A stretch of 64,000 nucleotides of DNA from JBBDYH01 sp040901795 (GCA_040901795.1 JBBDYH010000094.1:1-64000); one strand, 5' to 3'; counted from the first letter of the stretch, positions 54,601 to 62,478 are shown. Translations and numbers: made by a program. The notes: generated by a model from the sequence alone, not told the origin.

Positions 54601-56893
54601 CATAGATTGTCATGTCGAGCGTTGCCCCTGTGATCACTGTCAGTGCGCTTGAGTCGGGAAACACGCTGAAGTCGCCGAGTCGCACGATCCCCGACGCGAT
54701 TGTCGTCGCGCCCGTGTACGTGTTGTCGCCTGAGAGCAAGACGACGCGATCGGATGTTTCGGTACTGATCCGCAGCCCAGTCGTCCCAGCATTTCCGGAA
54801 ATATCGCCGCTGACAATAAACGTGCCGTCGTCAATCGACGAATTCCACGAGATGCGCGTCTCAGTCAGGGTGTTAAGTGTGACGTCGCCGGATTGGACTG
54901 AGCCGTCTCGTCCTCGGATGCTGGCGAACGAGCCCTGCAATGTAAGAGCCTCCGCATTGACGATCCCCGTGGAGAGGTCCAACGTGGCATTGTCCAGGAT
55001 TGTTCCATTCGTCGTATCGCCCAGCGTGCCACTCACTTGAAGTGCCAGCAACGACGTGACAGTCGTAAAACCGGTATAAGTGTTGGGGGCGTTGAACGTT
55101 GTTGGACCTGAAACGGTGACGTCGCCATCGCCGCTAATCACGCCGCTATGGAACTGTCCTCGCGTGCCGGTCAGCACAAGATCATTCGTCGAAAGGAAAA
55201 TGTGCGACGTGAAGCTTGTGAGCACGGTGTCAATGGTGAAGGATTGCGAGGCGGCCAAGTTGATCGCGTGGAAATGAACGCCGAGAAAATCGCTCGCTCC
55301 ACCGTCGACCGATATCCCGCCAGCCAACGTGATGGCGTTTCCGCCGATTGCGTAGTTGCCGGCAGCCGAGTCGTCGAATGTCTCAATTGTGGCAAGGCTA
55401 AGTCCAATCAAATCATTCACAGTGTTGAAATTCGCTATACCGGAGGTGCGAGTATCGAAGACCAGCGAATCGCCGTCGATGGGGCTTAGGTTTTCCAGCC
55501 AATTGCCGGGCAGGCTCCAATTGCTGTCGATATCGCCCTGCCAGTGCAAAGTCTGAGGGTCACGAAGACCGCCGATATAGCGCACGACCGCAAACGCGGT
55601 ATTGTCCGCCGAAATCGTAGCGACGCCGACTGCAACGATCTTGCCGTCGGGAGTTATTGCCACGTCGTTTGCCGAGCTGCCGCCGATGCCGAGGGCGGTT
55701 TCGGCAACGCCATTGCCAGAGAATGTGGCATCAAGCGCGCCGTCCGGCTCGAGGCGCACGATAATCGTTTTGCCGCCGTCCGAGCTGGTTGAGCCCGTCA
55801 AGACAATTTTGCCATCGGTCTGTACGGTCAGGCCTTTCGCCTGCTCATTTCCGCCAAGATCGATGAGCTTCGTCCCGCCATTGCCGAATGTCGCATCGAG
55901 TGTTTCCGTCGCAATGTCAAAACGCGCTACTGCAATATCGCTGTTAACGCCGTTGTGCGTCCGGCCGGCCAGTACGACCTTGAGCGCGCTGTCATCCGTC
56001 TGCAATGACATTCCCAATGCATCGTCGTTGATGCCCATGGACGCCGTACGGACCCATTGTTGTTGTCCGTTCGAGTCGTACTTGACAAGTGCGAAGTCGC
56101 CGCCGTCGAAAGAGCCCGCCCGGCCCCCCACGAGTATTCCGCCGTCTGGCAGCACAGCAACGCTGCGACCGGAATCGTGGCCAGGTCCGACGTTCGTATG
56201 TTGTATGCCACCGTTACCGAAACTGGTATCGAGCGTGCCGTTGGAACGATACCGAGCCAAGGCAACTCGAAACTCGTCCGCGACCATGGCGCTGCCCGCC
56301 GCGATGATCTTCCACTCGTCGGCGTGGAACTGGAGAGCAACCGATAAGGCGTTGTCTTCAGCGCCGTCGAAGTCGGTGCTAATCTTGCCAACCTCGTTGA
56401 ACGAGTTATCAAGCTGGCCATTTGCGAGGTAACGCGCCACGGTAAAGTTGGCGTTCGCCGAGTTGCTGTTGCGGCCAACGACCACAATCTTGCCGTCGGG
56501 CTGAATCGCCACATCGGCCGCTTGATCCAATGGGAAACCAAAATCCGTGGTTTGCAGTCCGTCGCCGGAAAAACTCGTATCGAGGCTGCCGTTGAGGTTG
56601 TAACGGGCAATCGCGAAGTCCGAGTTCCCGTCATTTGTGGCGTAACCAACGACTACCAACTTTCCGTCCGGCTGAACCGCGACGGCGGTGGCTTCGTCAT
56701 CCAACGATCCAAAATCGGTCAAGGCAACGCCGCCAACGCCGAAAGTGGTGTCCAGGTCCCCAGCCGCGAGCATCGAGCGATCTTCGAGCCGCTCGAATTG
56801 AAAGAACCTTCGTTGACTGTGGCGACGTTTCGAAGACTTTGTGGACCGCGCGGATCGGTTACGTGTTGGTGAGCTGCGGAATCGCTGCGGCAT
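48605..56893 (-). CDS. Giant surface protein with delta-60 repeats and autotransporter-type beta-strand repeats
   Basis: About 2762 residues from the ATG at 56893 (GGAG 8 bases upstream). The N-terminus is Arg/Ser-rich and ends in RFFQFERLEDRSMLAAGDLD, a planctomycete export-type leader. Residues about 55-450 carry delta-60 type repeats (LDTTFGVGG, LVVVGYATN, IVVVGRNSN, FAIARY). Next come many TIGR02601-like units (LTKTGTGTLTLTGANTYTGATTINAGTL) that form beta-helical strands, then a region of longer beta repeats (GNVQLRAADGV, GGGISISTHSPL). A roughly 300-residue unit is nearly duplicated. The last 200 residues hold a KWVGDGSTALS-type domain but no PEP-CTERM. It is probably a very large secreted or outer-surface adhesin-like protein. 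It dominates the tRNA-flanked segment. Confidence 0.8.
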   Translation of the reverse strand: MPQRFRSSPTRNRSARSTKSSKRRHSQRRFFQFERLEDRSMLAAGDLDTTFGVGGVALTDFGSLDDEATAVAVQPDGKLVVVGYATNDGNSDFAIARYNLNGSLDTSFSGDGLQTTDFGFPLDQAADVAIQPDGKIVVVGRNSNSANANFTVARYLANGQLDNSFNEVGKISTDFDGAEDNALSVALQFHADEWKIIAAGSAMVADEFRVALARYRSNGTLDTSFGNGGIQHTNVGPGHDSGRSVAVLPDGGILVGGRAGSFDGGDFALVKYDSNGQQQWVRTASMGINDDALGMSLQTDDSALKVVLAGRTHNGVNSDIAVARFDIATETLDATFGNGGTKLIDLGGNEQAKGLTVQTDGKIVLTGSTSSDGGKTIIVRLEPDGALDATFSGNGVAETALGIGGSSANDVAITPDGKIVAVGVATISADNTAFAVVRYIGGLRDPQTLHWQGDIDSNWSLPGNWLENLSPIDGDSLVFDTRTSGIANFNTVNDLIGLSLATIETFDDSAAGNYAIGGNAITLAGGISVDGGASDFLGVHFHAINLAASQSFTIDTVLTSFTSHIFLSTNDLVLTGTRGQFHSGVISGDGDVTVSGPTTFNAPNTYTGFTTVTSLLALQVSGTLGDTTNGTILDNATLDLSTGIVNAEALTLQGSFASIRGRDGSVQSGDVTLNTLTETRISWNSSIDDGTFIVSGDISGNAGTTGLRISTETSDRVVLLSGDNTYTGATTIASGIVRLGDFSVFPDSSALTVITGATLDMTIYGDRIGSLAGGGTVLLGSAPLEFGDDNTSTTFSGTMSRSGQVVKNGTGTFTLTGILLDQGNLTINSGVFRLGGANRIADNRFVAMGLTGRLDLNSFDETIGGLSSGIGPQVTLGSGTLTVGGMGIDSTFFGTISGSGGLTKTGPGRLTFFGANGYFGATNIDAGTLALGASGVIQDGSAILVAAGATFDLSGAPVGSTELVGSLAGAGNVTLGSTTLRAGGNNASTTFSGVISGARGLTKDGTGTMTLTGANSYTGNTTIFGGTLRIGALASVPDPSLVFIAGGAVFDLNGHDETIGGLRGLPQSQVLLGTATLTIGFGNSGSDFEGEISGSGSLVKTGTGGQRLMSANTYTGQTRVDQGELVVEHASALGASTTGTIVAAGATLLLQPTTGLSIDEPLELAGGSVLKNRWRNSVWAGQVTLAGDATMHVEADSLEVTGSIRGGSGFTKTGAGTLIVSGANLYQGATTINAGTLAVGVSGAMADLSAVTVNSGATFDLSALPVGSTEIVGSLAGSGAVQLGSSTLGAGGNNSSTIFSGVMSGARGLSKFGTGAITLTGANNYTGNTTIFGGTLRLGASGSIPDPSLLFIATGAVFDLNGHDETIGALRGLPQSQALLGSGTLTIGFGNAGSDFEGEMSGSGSLVKIGTGGQRLMSANTYTGETRVDQGELIIEHPAALGGAGTGTVVAAGATLLLQPTTGLSIDEPLELAGGSVLKNRWRNNIWAGPVTLTGDATILVDADSLTVAGAIGGTGGLAKTGTGTLVLTGANTYAGATDIERGVLVLPAVARFGNPNLVSVAPEGELILEGNDFHDTIATVAGASATVVEVLLNGQSRGIIDATGPVRIRGLAGDDTFNIAASGGAGLLLDGQEHYDYYDVSLGGLNGPVFINDSGSSGTGSGSLSVAATTASETVLISGSQISLAGAPSKSVHFDGNLEILSVDGITGSDQILVNSGINWSGLLFTLRAQGAGSTITVSAPINLGSGNVQLRAADGVILSGPDADITTTGGFFADADTDSNAVGAYTQNDVGSTVFTGPAAVIAADVNLAGTINSNNATSGSLQLEASTANRTIGLGDGAVGDFNLSTAELLNLTAGNVVSLGRFNGTGAVDIGNMDLTSKAFPLLIRGGTTTFSGPANLSGALHFFSTGAIIDNHPGEDVNAQRLLLSAASSIGAAGDPLETRVAVLAAQNTSSGDISIENSGNLSVGSVFGIDGVSNSGGSVALYQRGDLTIENTAAANDVASNAAILLQLFGFDSKLTISAGADVQSVAGTHDYIADKMDLAGTITATGRRVGLAPERPGRLINLGSPTDAVSNVLELSDAEIDRVTADRLQIGSRNTGPMAISSRVDPAGTSTLHLISGGSIDDGASGQLLVSNLALESNGAVTLDGYTIDNPPITNFVYSSVQILAGRGSSFVFDNRGALTIGTVDGVSGVSTSGGGISISTHSPLIIDQPVQDTGGGSIVLTAFSDEGDSDHLTINSSVQAAGGDGNVHLIAGTDVIINSGAMLSTEGSGNIDATANRTTALSVSASITTQGGIVIVASQNLVVSDTTPGDQLELQPIGETGDVGILLNGLSLTYSPNGTGGQITTVTENGDPNAAPHDVLIDPGVQEHVFAVGIAMPFAGSFADADLSNPNAAVTQTAEWRFRSTSLTAPITRVGTVSNNAGSGQLADMFAFTQPGVYHAKLTIRDGVATISSEEVTFVVYDPSAGFVTGGGWIDSPAGAYVSDPTLTGKATFGFVSQYKKGATTPTGQTEFQFKTANLNFHSSSYDWLVVAGARAQYKGTGTINGAGNYGFMLTAVDGQINGGGGLDKFRIKIWDKNNGDSIVYDNQIGADDDATPTTGLGGGQIVIHNNAGSSGAAVSKQKAIGSKVAGLAPLLGGSAITQTNVREAIYSAIESAYSAASVKLPLGIPVTKWVGDGSTALSKSPSASSKTASQSYYSSVVARPSGSGHPAEPTSPVEGHDRFVAFLGSRNSDKHTRLRADNRIEELAFILSS
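52335..54176 (-). repeat. Two adjacent long repeats in the giant gene
   Basis: Two units of about 920 bases (52335-53255 and 53256-54176, approximate) encode near-identical stretches: GGNNASTTFSGVISGARGL then LSIDEPLELAGGSVLKNRWRN, against GGNNSSTIFSGVMSGARGL then the same phrase. Divergence is modest at DNA level, so the duplication is fairly recent. Confidence 0.8.
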
Positions 56894-57506
56894 GATGGCT
56901 CTCCGTGGCTTCGGACGAAATGTTTTTGCGATGGAAGCGCACCGGTAGCGCGGCCGTGGGTGCGGGTTTTTTAACGCTCGCCTGCTCAAGTCAAAGCGGG
57001 CACGGGGACGAGCGACGTTGCCCTGTGCCGCCTTGGCCGCGTCGGGAGAAGTGCCCCCAGGCGGCCGAGGATGATAAGGCCTTTTCTGCTCGCAGTTGTT
57101 CTTTCGCGTACCGGCGTGTGCTTCCGCGGGCCGGTGTTAAACTCGCACGGCCGTCGGCGGATCTCGCAGCATGCTGCTGAATTGGTCGGAAACAGCCACT
57201 TTTGCCTCCCTAATAAAAGACAGGAAACGCGCGGGCGATGATGCGGTAAAACGGAAAAAACTCTTCGACGGTCGATTACCGGCGTTATCGAGCGGCCATT
57301 CCGTGTTTTCCACTATGGTTCACGGCCGAATGGCCTTATGCCGATTGCACAGACGACACAGTAGCAGAGATTTCCGCCGCAAACCGGCAACGAACCGGCA
57401 AGTTGCAATTCATTTTCGAGCGGATATACTGCGGCCTGCTTGCGGAGGATTGCCGCTGAGTTCTTTGGCGTAAATCCTCGCGGGCCTAGAGTTTCGGGGC
57501 TAGACG
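56894..57506. other. Intergenic region between giant gene and DUF1559 gene
   Basis: 613 bases between two divergently transcribed genes, so it should contain both promoters. The A+T-rich segment around 57200-57320 is the best candidate, but no pair of conserved hexamers stands out. No RNA gene seen. Confidence 0.45.
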
Positions 57507-58511
57507 ATGAAGCCGCGGTTACGCAGGTACGCGTTCACGCTCGTCGAGCTGCTGGTAGTCATTGCGATTATCGGCGTGCTCGTCGCTTTGCTCCTGCCGG
57601 CGGTTCAGGCCACGCGCGAGGCGGCGCGGCGGTCGTCGTGCAGCAACAATCTCCGGCAGTTCGGCCTGGCGCTGCATAACTTTCTGGCCGCCCGGAAGAC
57701 GTTTCCCGCCGGCACGGTTGTGCGGCCCCCTTATGGACCCGCCGATCTGCACGCCAACGCCAATTCGCTACTCATGCCGTATTACGAGGAGATGGCGATC
57801 GCCAGCCACTACAAGTACAACCGACCTTACTGGGAGCAGCCCGCTGAGGTCATGGAGACGCCTATCACGATGTTCACTTGCCCCACGAATGGGCACCAGT
57901 TCTACGTCAACGACATCTTTCAGAAGCTTGGCCTGCCGATTGGCGATACGTTTGCCACGACCGACTACATCTATTCGCATGGCGCTACCGACGCCTGGTG
58001 CATCGCCGGCTATCCGCGCACAGAAATCGGCGTATTCACGATCGGGGCTGGGGTCAGACCCGCCATGATTGTCGACGGCCTAAGCCGCACGATCGCGATG
58101 GGCGAAGCAGCCGGCGGAGAGTGGTGGCCGGTTTGCGTCGGTAAAGGTTGCAGCGAGCGGAATGCAGAGGGACTGAATGCCTCGTATCCTTGGATCATCG
58201 GCAACCTCTCGGCCGATTTTATGGCGCCCTATATCAGCACATCAAACTACGGCTCGACCGTCGAGCCGATGAATAAGCGGCCGGTGACCAACACCATGCT
58301 GACGGTGAGCCGGCTCGACGACTGCCGAAGCAGCCTGGCGGGCGGGCCGCACTTGACGAGCAACTTCCGCGGCGACCACACCGGCGGCGTGGTGTTTCTT
58401 TTCTGCGATGGCTCGGTGCGGTTTTTGAGCGAGTCGGTTGACATGGCGGCGTACCGGGCGCTTTCGACCATGGCTGGAGGGGAGGCGACTGGGCAGGTAG
58501 GTGTGGAGTAA
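57507..58511 (+). CDS. DUF1559 domain protein with prepilin-type N-terminus
   Basis: 334 residues. A type IV pilin-like leader is present: basic MKPRLRRYAF, then TLVELLVVIAIIGVLVALLLPAVQATREAARR, with the Phe-Thr-Leu-x-Glu cleavage pattern. The DUF1559 body has SCSNNLRQFGLALHNF and CPTNGHQFYV. Near the end the H-x9-DG-like motif is GDHTGGVVFLFCDGSVRFLSESVD. Such proteins are numerous in planctomycetes, probably membrane-anchored pseudopilins; their role is not established. It lies within the tRNA-flanked segment, divergent from the giant gene. Confidence 0.92.
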   Translation: MKPRLRRYAFTLVELLVVIAIIGVLVALLLPAVQATREAARRSSCSNNLRQFGLALHNFLAARKTFPAGTVVRPPYGPADLHANANSLLMPYYEEMAIASHYKYNRPYWEQPAEVMETPITMFTCPTNGHQFYVNDIFQKLGLPIGDTFATTDYIYSHGATDAWCIAGYPRTEIGVFTIGAGVRPAMIVDGLSRTIAMGEAAGGEWWPVCVGKGCSERNAEGLNASYPWIIGNLSADFMAPYISTSNYGSTVEPMNKRPVTNTMLTVSRLDDCRSSLAGGPHLTSNFRGDHTGGVVFLFCDGSVRFLSESVDMAAYRALSTMAGGEATGQVGVE

Positions 58512-58549
58512 TGATTGGTCGGCGCCGCGAGGTCGCCGCGGCGAACACA

Positions 58550-58572
58550 GGTCCGGCTCGGCTCGCCGGACC
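58550..58572 (+). repeat. Short perfect hairpin
   Basis: GGTCCGGC/GCCGGACC arms of 8 bases around a 7-base loop, between the DUF1559 gene and the HTH gene. Could act as a terminator stem (no U-tract) or a REP unit. Confidence 0.6.
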
Positions 58573-58596
58573 TACTTGGCGAATCGAGCGCGAAAC

Positions 58597-59238
58597 ATGG
58601 CGGACTTCCAAATCAACGGCGACAAGCTGCGTTCGTTTCGCCGCGCCTGCGGCTGGACTCAGCTTGAGCTGGCGATCATCGCGGGCGTATCCGAGCGCAC
58701 GGTCCGCAACGCCGAGCGCAGCCGACCGCTGCGGCGCGATTTCGTCGACTTCCTGGCCACGGCCCTCGATGTCGAAGCCGAGGACCTGGTGAGCGATCCA
58801 GCCGCGCTGCGACCTGCACGTCGCTGTGAAAGGCTGGTACACAGAGTCGTCACAGCGCTTCATGACCTCAATTCTGAACTAACGGCCCGAACTTGCATGG
58901 ATGTTACTCAGCCCGGCTGCGAGTTATCGCACCAAGCGTCTATTTCATTTCCCTTTGTGGGTTCATTCCGCGGGGCGGATGGGCTCCGGCGTTATTTCGA
59001 TCTTGTTCTGCCTTGGCTCCGATCGTCGATTGACTATCAGATTTCCATAGATGCAATGCGCGCAAGCGGCAATCTGGTGATCATCCAGGGCATCGATAGT
59101 TGGGTATCGGCGGATGACGGCAGCCGGCAGTTCGCTCGATTCGTGCAGATTCATCAGTTCGAACGAGAGCGCATCCGCAGCTTCGAAGGCTACTCATTTG
59201 CGTGTGACCCGCCGCCGTGCTGCGATCCCGCGAAATAA
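58597..59238 (+). CDS. XRE-type HTH regulator with SnoaL-like C-terminal domain
   Basis: 213 residues from the ATG at 58597 (MADFQINGDKLRSFRR). The N-terminal HTH is LRSFRRACGWTQLELAIIAGVSERTVRNAERS, the classical XRE recognition helix, with LRRDFVDFLATALDVEAEDL completing the domain. The C-terminal half (PFVGSFRGADGLRRYFDLVLPWL ... IQGIDSWVSADDGSRQFARFVQIHQFERERIRSFEGY, in parts) resembles the cone-like SnoaL fold with its GxxxRYF pattern, so a small-molecule-sensing regulator is plausible. It is the last gene before att-like copy 2. Confidence 0.8.
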   Translation: MADFQINGDKLRSFRRACGWTQLELAIIAGVSERTVRNAERSRPLRRDFVDFLATALDVEAEDLVSDPAALRPARRCERLVHRVVTALHDLNSELTARTCMDVTQPGCELSHQASISFPFVGSFRGADGLRRYFDLVLPWLRSSIDYQISIDAMRASGNLVIIQGIDSWVSADDGSRQFARFVQIHQFERERIRSFEGYSFACDPPPCCDPAK

Positions 59239-59359
59239 GCTCTGACCAGCGACGCAAACGCAACGCTATAGCAACGACTTCCCCACTTCTCCCCCAGTCG
59301 GCTTCCGTCGTTCGATGACCGGCCGGTCGGGGGTTCGTCGTAAGTCCCGACTACAAAAG

Positions 59360-59416
59360 AAGTGCCGGAGGTGGGACTTGAACCCACACTGCCTTGCGGC
59401 AACTGGATTTTGAGTC
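59360..59416 (-). repeat. Partial tRNA-Leu(CAA): 3' half, probable att site copy 2
   Basis: Identical over all 57 bases to 48311-48367. The shared block starts two bases before the anticodon loop and ends after the discriminator base. Sequence on the 5' (higher-coordinate) side is unrelated to a tRNA and also unrelated to that of copy 1, so neither is a complete gene. Confidence 0.85.
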
Positions 59417-59450
59417 TTCGGAGACCCCTACCTTAGGCTACGGCCTACTA

Positions 59451-59480
59451 CGCGAAACGCTGTTTTTCAGGCGTTTCGCG
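59451..59480. repeat. Perfect 10-bp inverted repeat beside att-like copy 2
   Basis: CGCGAAACGC at 59451-59460 and GCGTTTCGCG at 59471-59480 with a 10-base spacer, followed by TATTTT. It may be a recombinase or regulator arm site or a terminator. The rest of 59417-59764 has direct repeats (TATTGAGTGT, TTATTGAGTGTT) and only short, weak ORFs. Confidence 0.65.
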
Positions 59481-59764
59481 TATTTTCTTGTCGGGCAGTT
59501 TCGGCGAGTTTCGCCGAGGTATTGAGTGTTTATTGAGTGTTGGCGCGATCGCTGCGGGCTCCACCGTACGTGATTGGCGCCGCATCTTACCATCCACAAG
59601 GAGCTTCGTCATGTACTGCACGTTGCATTTTTTGTCGCCACTAGCGTTGGCCACAGCGTGGCCAAGCAGGCTACGGTTTCGCGGCCGTTTTTCCACTCCG
59701 TCGCTGCCTCGCGGGCCGCGACTTATGTCCGCTTTAGCCTCCATACCCTCCGCTTCCGCTCCAC

Positions 59765-60760
59765 ATGTCCGACCTCCTCCTCGAACAACGTCAGCCCCGC
59801 CCTCGCGCCCTCACCCCCTGGGAACTACAAACACTCCTTGTCCCAATGCATGCCTATCGACGGACCAAGAAGAAGCGAGGGAGCGAGCGGAAGCACTTCC
59901 CGGCGATCTTGAGCTTCGTCTACCGGAACCGCTTTGCTGTCGCCAATCAAATTCAGCGGCGGTTCGCTGATGTGCTGAAATCCGATCGAACTGTGCGACG
60001 GCACCTTGAAGAAATGGAAACACTAGGCTACCTCGGGGTCGCTCCGACTCGTTCGACGAGCCCATTGTGGCCGAAAGTCTATTACGTAACCAAACGGGGA
60101 GCCCGGCGATTGCGCGAAATACTAGCCCGCAAAGGTAAGGCGGGGAATGTGATTCGCCTCGAGCGAACGCGGCCCGAGGGTTACTCGGCCGACCACGTTC
60201 TCCACGAAATCTTCATCACCGAGTTTCTGCTGGCTGTTTGGCAAACCATGCGAGCGAGAGAGGATCTGACGCTGCTGGCAACCGAGCGGCGCTCGTTGGG
60301 GAAACATCCGGCATTCCGGGTGACCGTGGGGAGCAAGGTGACCCAGCTTGAACCCGACGCTATGTTCCTCTACCGCCAGGAAGGAAAAGGAATGATGTGC
60401 TGCTTCCTCGAAATGGACATGGGGACGATGAGCGCCGTACAGTTGCGGCGAAAGGTCGAACGGTACGAGAACTGGGCTGAATCCCGTGCAGCAGAACAGT
60501 TCCTCGAAGCCCTCTACTCGAAGTATGGAGCAAGGAATCCCCGTGCAGCCTTTCGACTTCTTGTTGTCGCGAGCGGCAAGAACAATAATGATGACCGCTT
60601 AGCTGAAGTAATGGAGATTGGTATAGCGTTCCCGATGACCCTTCGACGTTGCTGGTTTACGACGGTGACGCGGCTGCGCGAGCAACAGTTCGGTTCGTCG
60701 CCTTTGGATGGGCCACTCTGGCGGACTTTTCGGTGTGCTACGGCTACAGCATTGTGGTAA
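59765..60760 (+). CDS. Replication-relaxation family protein (mobile-element associated)
   Basis: 331 residues. A winged-helix-like first part: ILSFVYRNRFAVANQIQRRF, RTVRRHLEEMETLGYLGV and KVYYVTKRGARRLRE. A second part has YSADHVLHEIFITEFLLAVWQ and LEPDAMFLYRQEGKGMMCCFLEMDMGTMSAVQLRRKVERYENW (in parts), with the acidic-lysine pattern of nuclease-like folds. This is the replication-relaxation architecture found on plasmids and integrative elements. The last about 23 residues fall in sequence that belongs to the following MBL-fold relic, so the native stop was probably lost. No integrase or relaxase is visible nearby. Confidence 0.8.
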   Translation: MSDLLLEQRQPRPRALTPWELQTLLVPMHAYRRTKKKRGSERKHFPAILSFVYRNRFAVANQIQRRFADVLKSDRTVRRHLEEMETLGYLGVAPTRSTSPLWPKVYYVTKRGARRLREILARKGKAGNVIRLERTRPEGYSADHVLHEIFITEFLLAVWQTMRAREDLTLLATERRSLGKHPAFRVTVGSKVTQLEPDAMFLYRQEGKGMMCCFLEMDMGTMSAVQLRRKVERYENWAESRAAEQFLEALYSKYGARNPRAAFRLLVVASGKNNNDDRLAEVMEIGIAFPMTLRRCWFTTVTRLREQQFGSSPLDGPLWRTFRCATATALW

Positions 60761-61044
60761 AACGGAGGCAACTGCGGCCGAATTCCTCGCCGCCGTGAAA
60801 CCCGAAATGGCCGTCATTTCTCTGGGAAATGACAACGCCGATCATCCCCCATCATGAGACGCTCGATCGATTGATTGAGGCTGGCGTCTATCGGATTATC
60901 CAGACGTCGTGGGGTACCACCCAAGGTGTCATCCCGCCGGAGGTTCGGCGGCACCTGGCAAACTATCAGGGCGACATCGTCGTTACGACGGAGGGCAGCG
61001 GATACGAAGTTTCGACAAGCCGAACTTTCCCAACCGATGAATAG
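60741..61044 (+). pseudogene. Frameshifted C-terminal relic of an MBL-fold / ComEC-like hydrolase
   Basis: One frame (60741 on) reads RLQHCGKTEATAAEFLAAVKPEMAVISLGNDNADHP, then hits a stop at 60855. The next frame (ATG at 60829) reads HHETLDRLIEAGVYRIIQTSWGTTQGVIPPEVRRHLANYQGDIVV and continues to 61044. Joined at a CCCCC run (60846-60850), they form one MBL-type C-terminal stretch, with the ...KPEMAVISLG...H.ETLDRL.AG layout. One extra C explains the break. The N-terminal MBL domain is absent, so this is a fragment. Confidence 0.75.
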
Positions 61045-61358
61045 ATTCGGTCCCATTCGAGTGATGGGAGGGGCCGGATCGAATACTTTTTCCATGCGTT
61101 TCACCGTCAGGCGCCTGCTTGCGATCCACTTTACTGCAAGAACTGCCGAGGGGGTTCGCCCAGTTGCATTGTTTAACGCCTCATGCGATGCCTTGCGGTG
61201 TGGGAAGCCGTGGCAAACACGCGCCAAATGAAGCAGGGACGACGGATGGCGAGAGGTCAACGTACGCTCGGAACGATTGCGACGGGTCATAGACGGCCAT
61301 TTGACCTGATTGTGCACGTTGTTCCGGTGGAATCCTCGTCCAAGGCGGTGAACGAATT
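61045..61358. other. Region between MBL relic and DUF3050 gene
   Basis: 314 bases with no gene that I can support. A long minus-strand frame through it lacks family features and overlaps the relic; treated as chance. Confidence 0.4.
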
Positions 61359-62156
61359 TCAACTCAGCACAGGCTTTTGCCTGCGTTGCATGGCCGACAG
61401 CATTTCGTCCCAGAGAGTCTTGCGTGCCTGGAGTGATTTGACGGCCGCATGTTCGGCGCTTCGCCATTTGCCTTCATCGTTGCCACAAAGTGACATAATC
61501 AGCCTTGCCGCCATCGGACCGTGATGGTCGCGGTCAAGCTGAATATGGCGGCTCAGGTAAAACTTGAAGACATCCAGGCCACCGCTGGTTTCGACGTTCA
61601 ACTCATCGACGATTCGCTGAAACACGTCGGGCAGCAAGTCCTCCCGACCGAAGGTGAAGGCCGAGAGGATGGCGCAAAGATCGCCGTCCTCAATGACCTT
61701 GAATGTATGCTGAACGAACTGGCGAACCGGAATTGGTACTTCAGCCTCAACCAGGGCCGAATTGACGGAACTGCCGTTGCGAAGTCGATTCAGAAAACTG
61801 TCGATGCGGCTTGTATTGGCTCGGCACCGCTGCATGGCCCGATAGTACAGGTCGAAGTGGCTGGTGAAGCCGCCTTCGCCGTCCTCGTCGCTTTCCTCAC
61901 TCAGCACGATTTCGTTGATGAATCGGACAGCTTGGTGGTCTGCGAGCGGCAGCCAAGGGACATCGACACAGCAGAGCCGCCGCTGCAACACCTTGAGAAG
62001 CGACATGAAGTCCCAGACCGCAAAGACGTGGTGCTGCATGAACAGGCGCAGGAATTCCAGGCTGTTGATGTGCCGATAAATCGGATGGTCGAGCAGGTCG
62101 GCTCGCAACGGGGCGATTCGCTCCTGGATGCTCTGGAAGTGATCTTCCGTGGTCAT
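61359..62156 (-). CDS. DUF3050 domain protein (heme-oxygenase-like fold)
   Basis: 265 residues, mostly helical. The family pattern is evident: HPIYRHINSLEFLRLFMQHHVFAVWDFMSLLKVLQRRL, FINEIVLSEESDED, HFDLYYRAM, AFTFGREDLLPDVFQRIVDEL and LSRHIQLDRDHHGPMAARLI (some in parts). Recurrent Glu and His residues sit in positions that could bind a diiron centre, as in heme-oxygenase-like oxidases, but this is inference. GGAG lies about 10 bases upstream. It is in the mobile-looking part of the window and has no obvious partner. Confidence 0.85.
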   Translation of the reverse strand: MTTEDHFQSIQERIAPLRADLLDHPIYRHINSLEFLRLFMQHHVFAVWDFMSLLKVLQRRLCCVDVPWLPLADHQAVRFINEIVLSEESDEDGEGGFTSHFDLYYRAMQRCRANTSRIDSFLNRLRNGSSVNSALVEAEVPIPVRQFVQHTFKVIEDGDLCAILSAFTFGREDLLPDVFQRIVDELNVETSGGLDVFKFYLSRHIQLDRDHHGPMAARLIMSLCGNDEGKWRSAEHAAVKSLQARKTLWDEMLSAMQRRQKPVLS

Positions 62157-62478
62157 TCAATTGATTCTCCGAGGATTCCGCACCTCCTAAACTATAGACA
62201 GCGAAGGCGTTTTTGATAGGTGGGGAACAATCCTTACACCCTGTTTTCCGCCGGTGCCATGCAGCTGATGCCTTAGCAGCGAAAGCTGCGAAATGTCTCT
62301 CGCACGATCACGATGTCACCTGGCAACTTCACCAGAATCCACGGAACCCATCTAGAACTGGTGAGCCTACAGGGCTTAGAGCGGTTGCCGCAGAATCCTA
62401 GATGATTGCCTCGCGCCGCTCCCAAGGCATGGGGCGTCATCGCTTGCGCCGGCATCGGCGCTCGGCTTTGCACTCGAC
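62157..62478. other. Intergenic region upstream of the DUF3050 gene
   Basis: 322 bases, between two minus-strand genes, so it holds the DUF3050 promoter and the end of the next transcript. No strong promoter hexamers or hairpin recognised. Confidence 0.4.

Noticed and set aside
59448..59744. Minus-strand ORF that might be an integrase tail
   Set aside because: No catalytic Arg-His-x-x-Arg or Tyr motif and no ribosome-binding site; not supported.
60814..61467. Minus-strand frame of 217 residues
   Set aside because: Low family likeness, overlaps the MBL relic whose plus-strand reading is clearly homologous.
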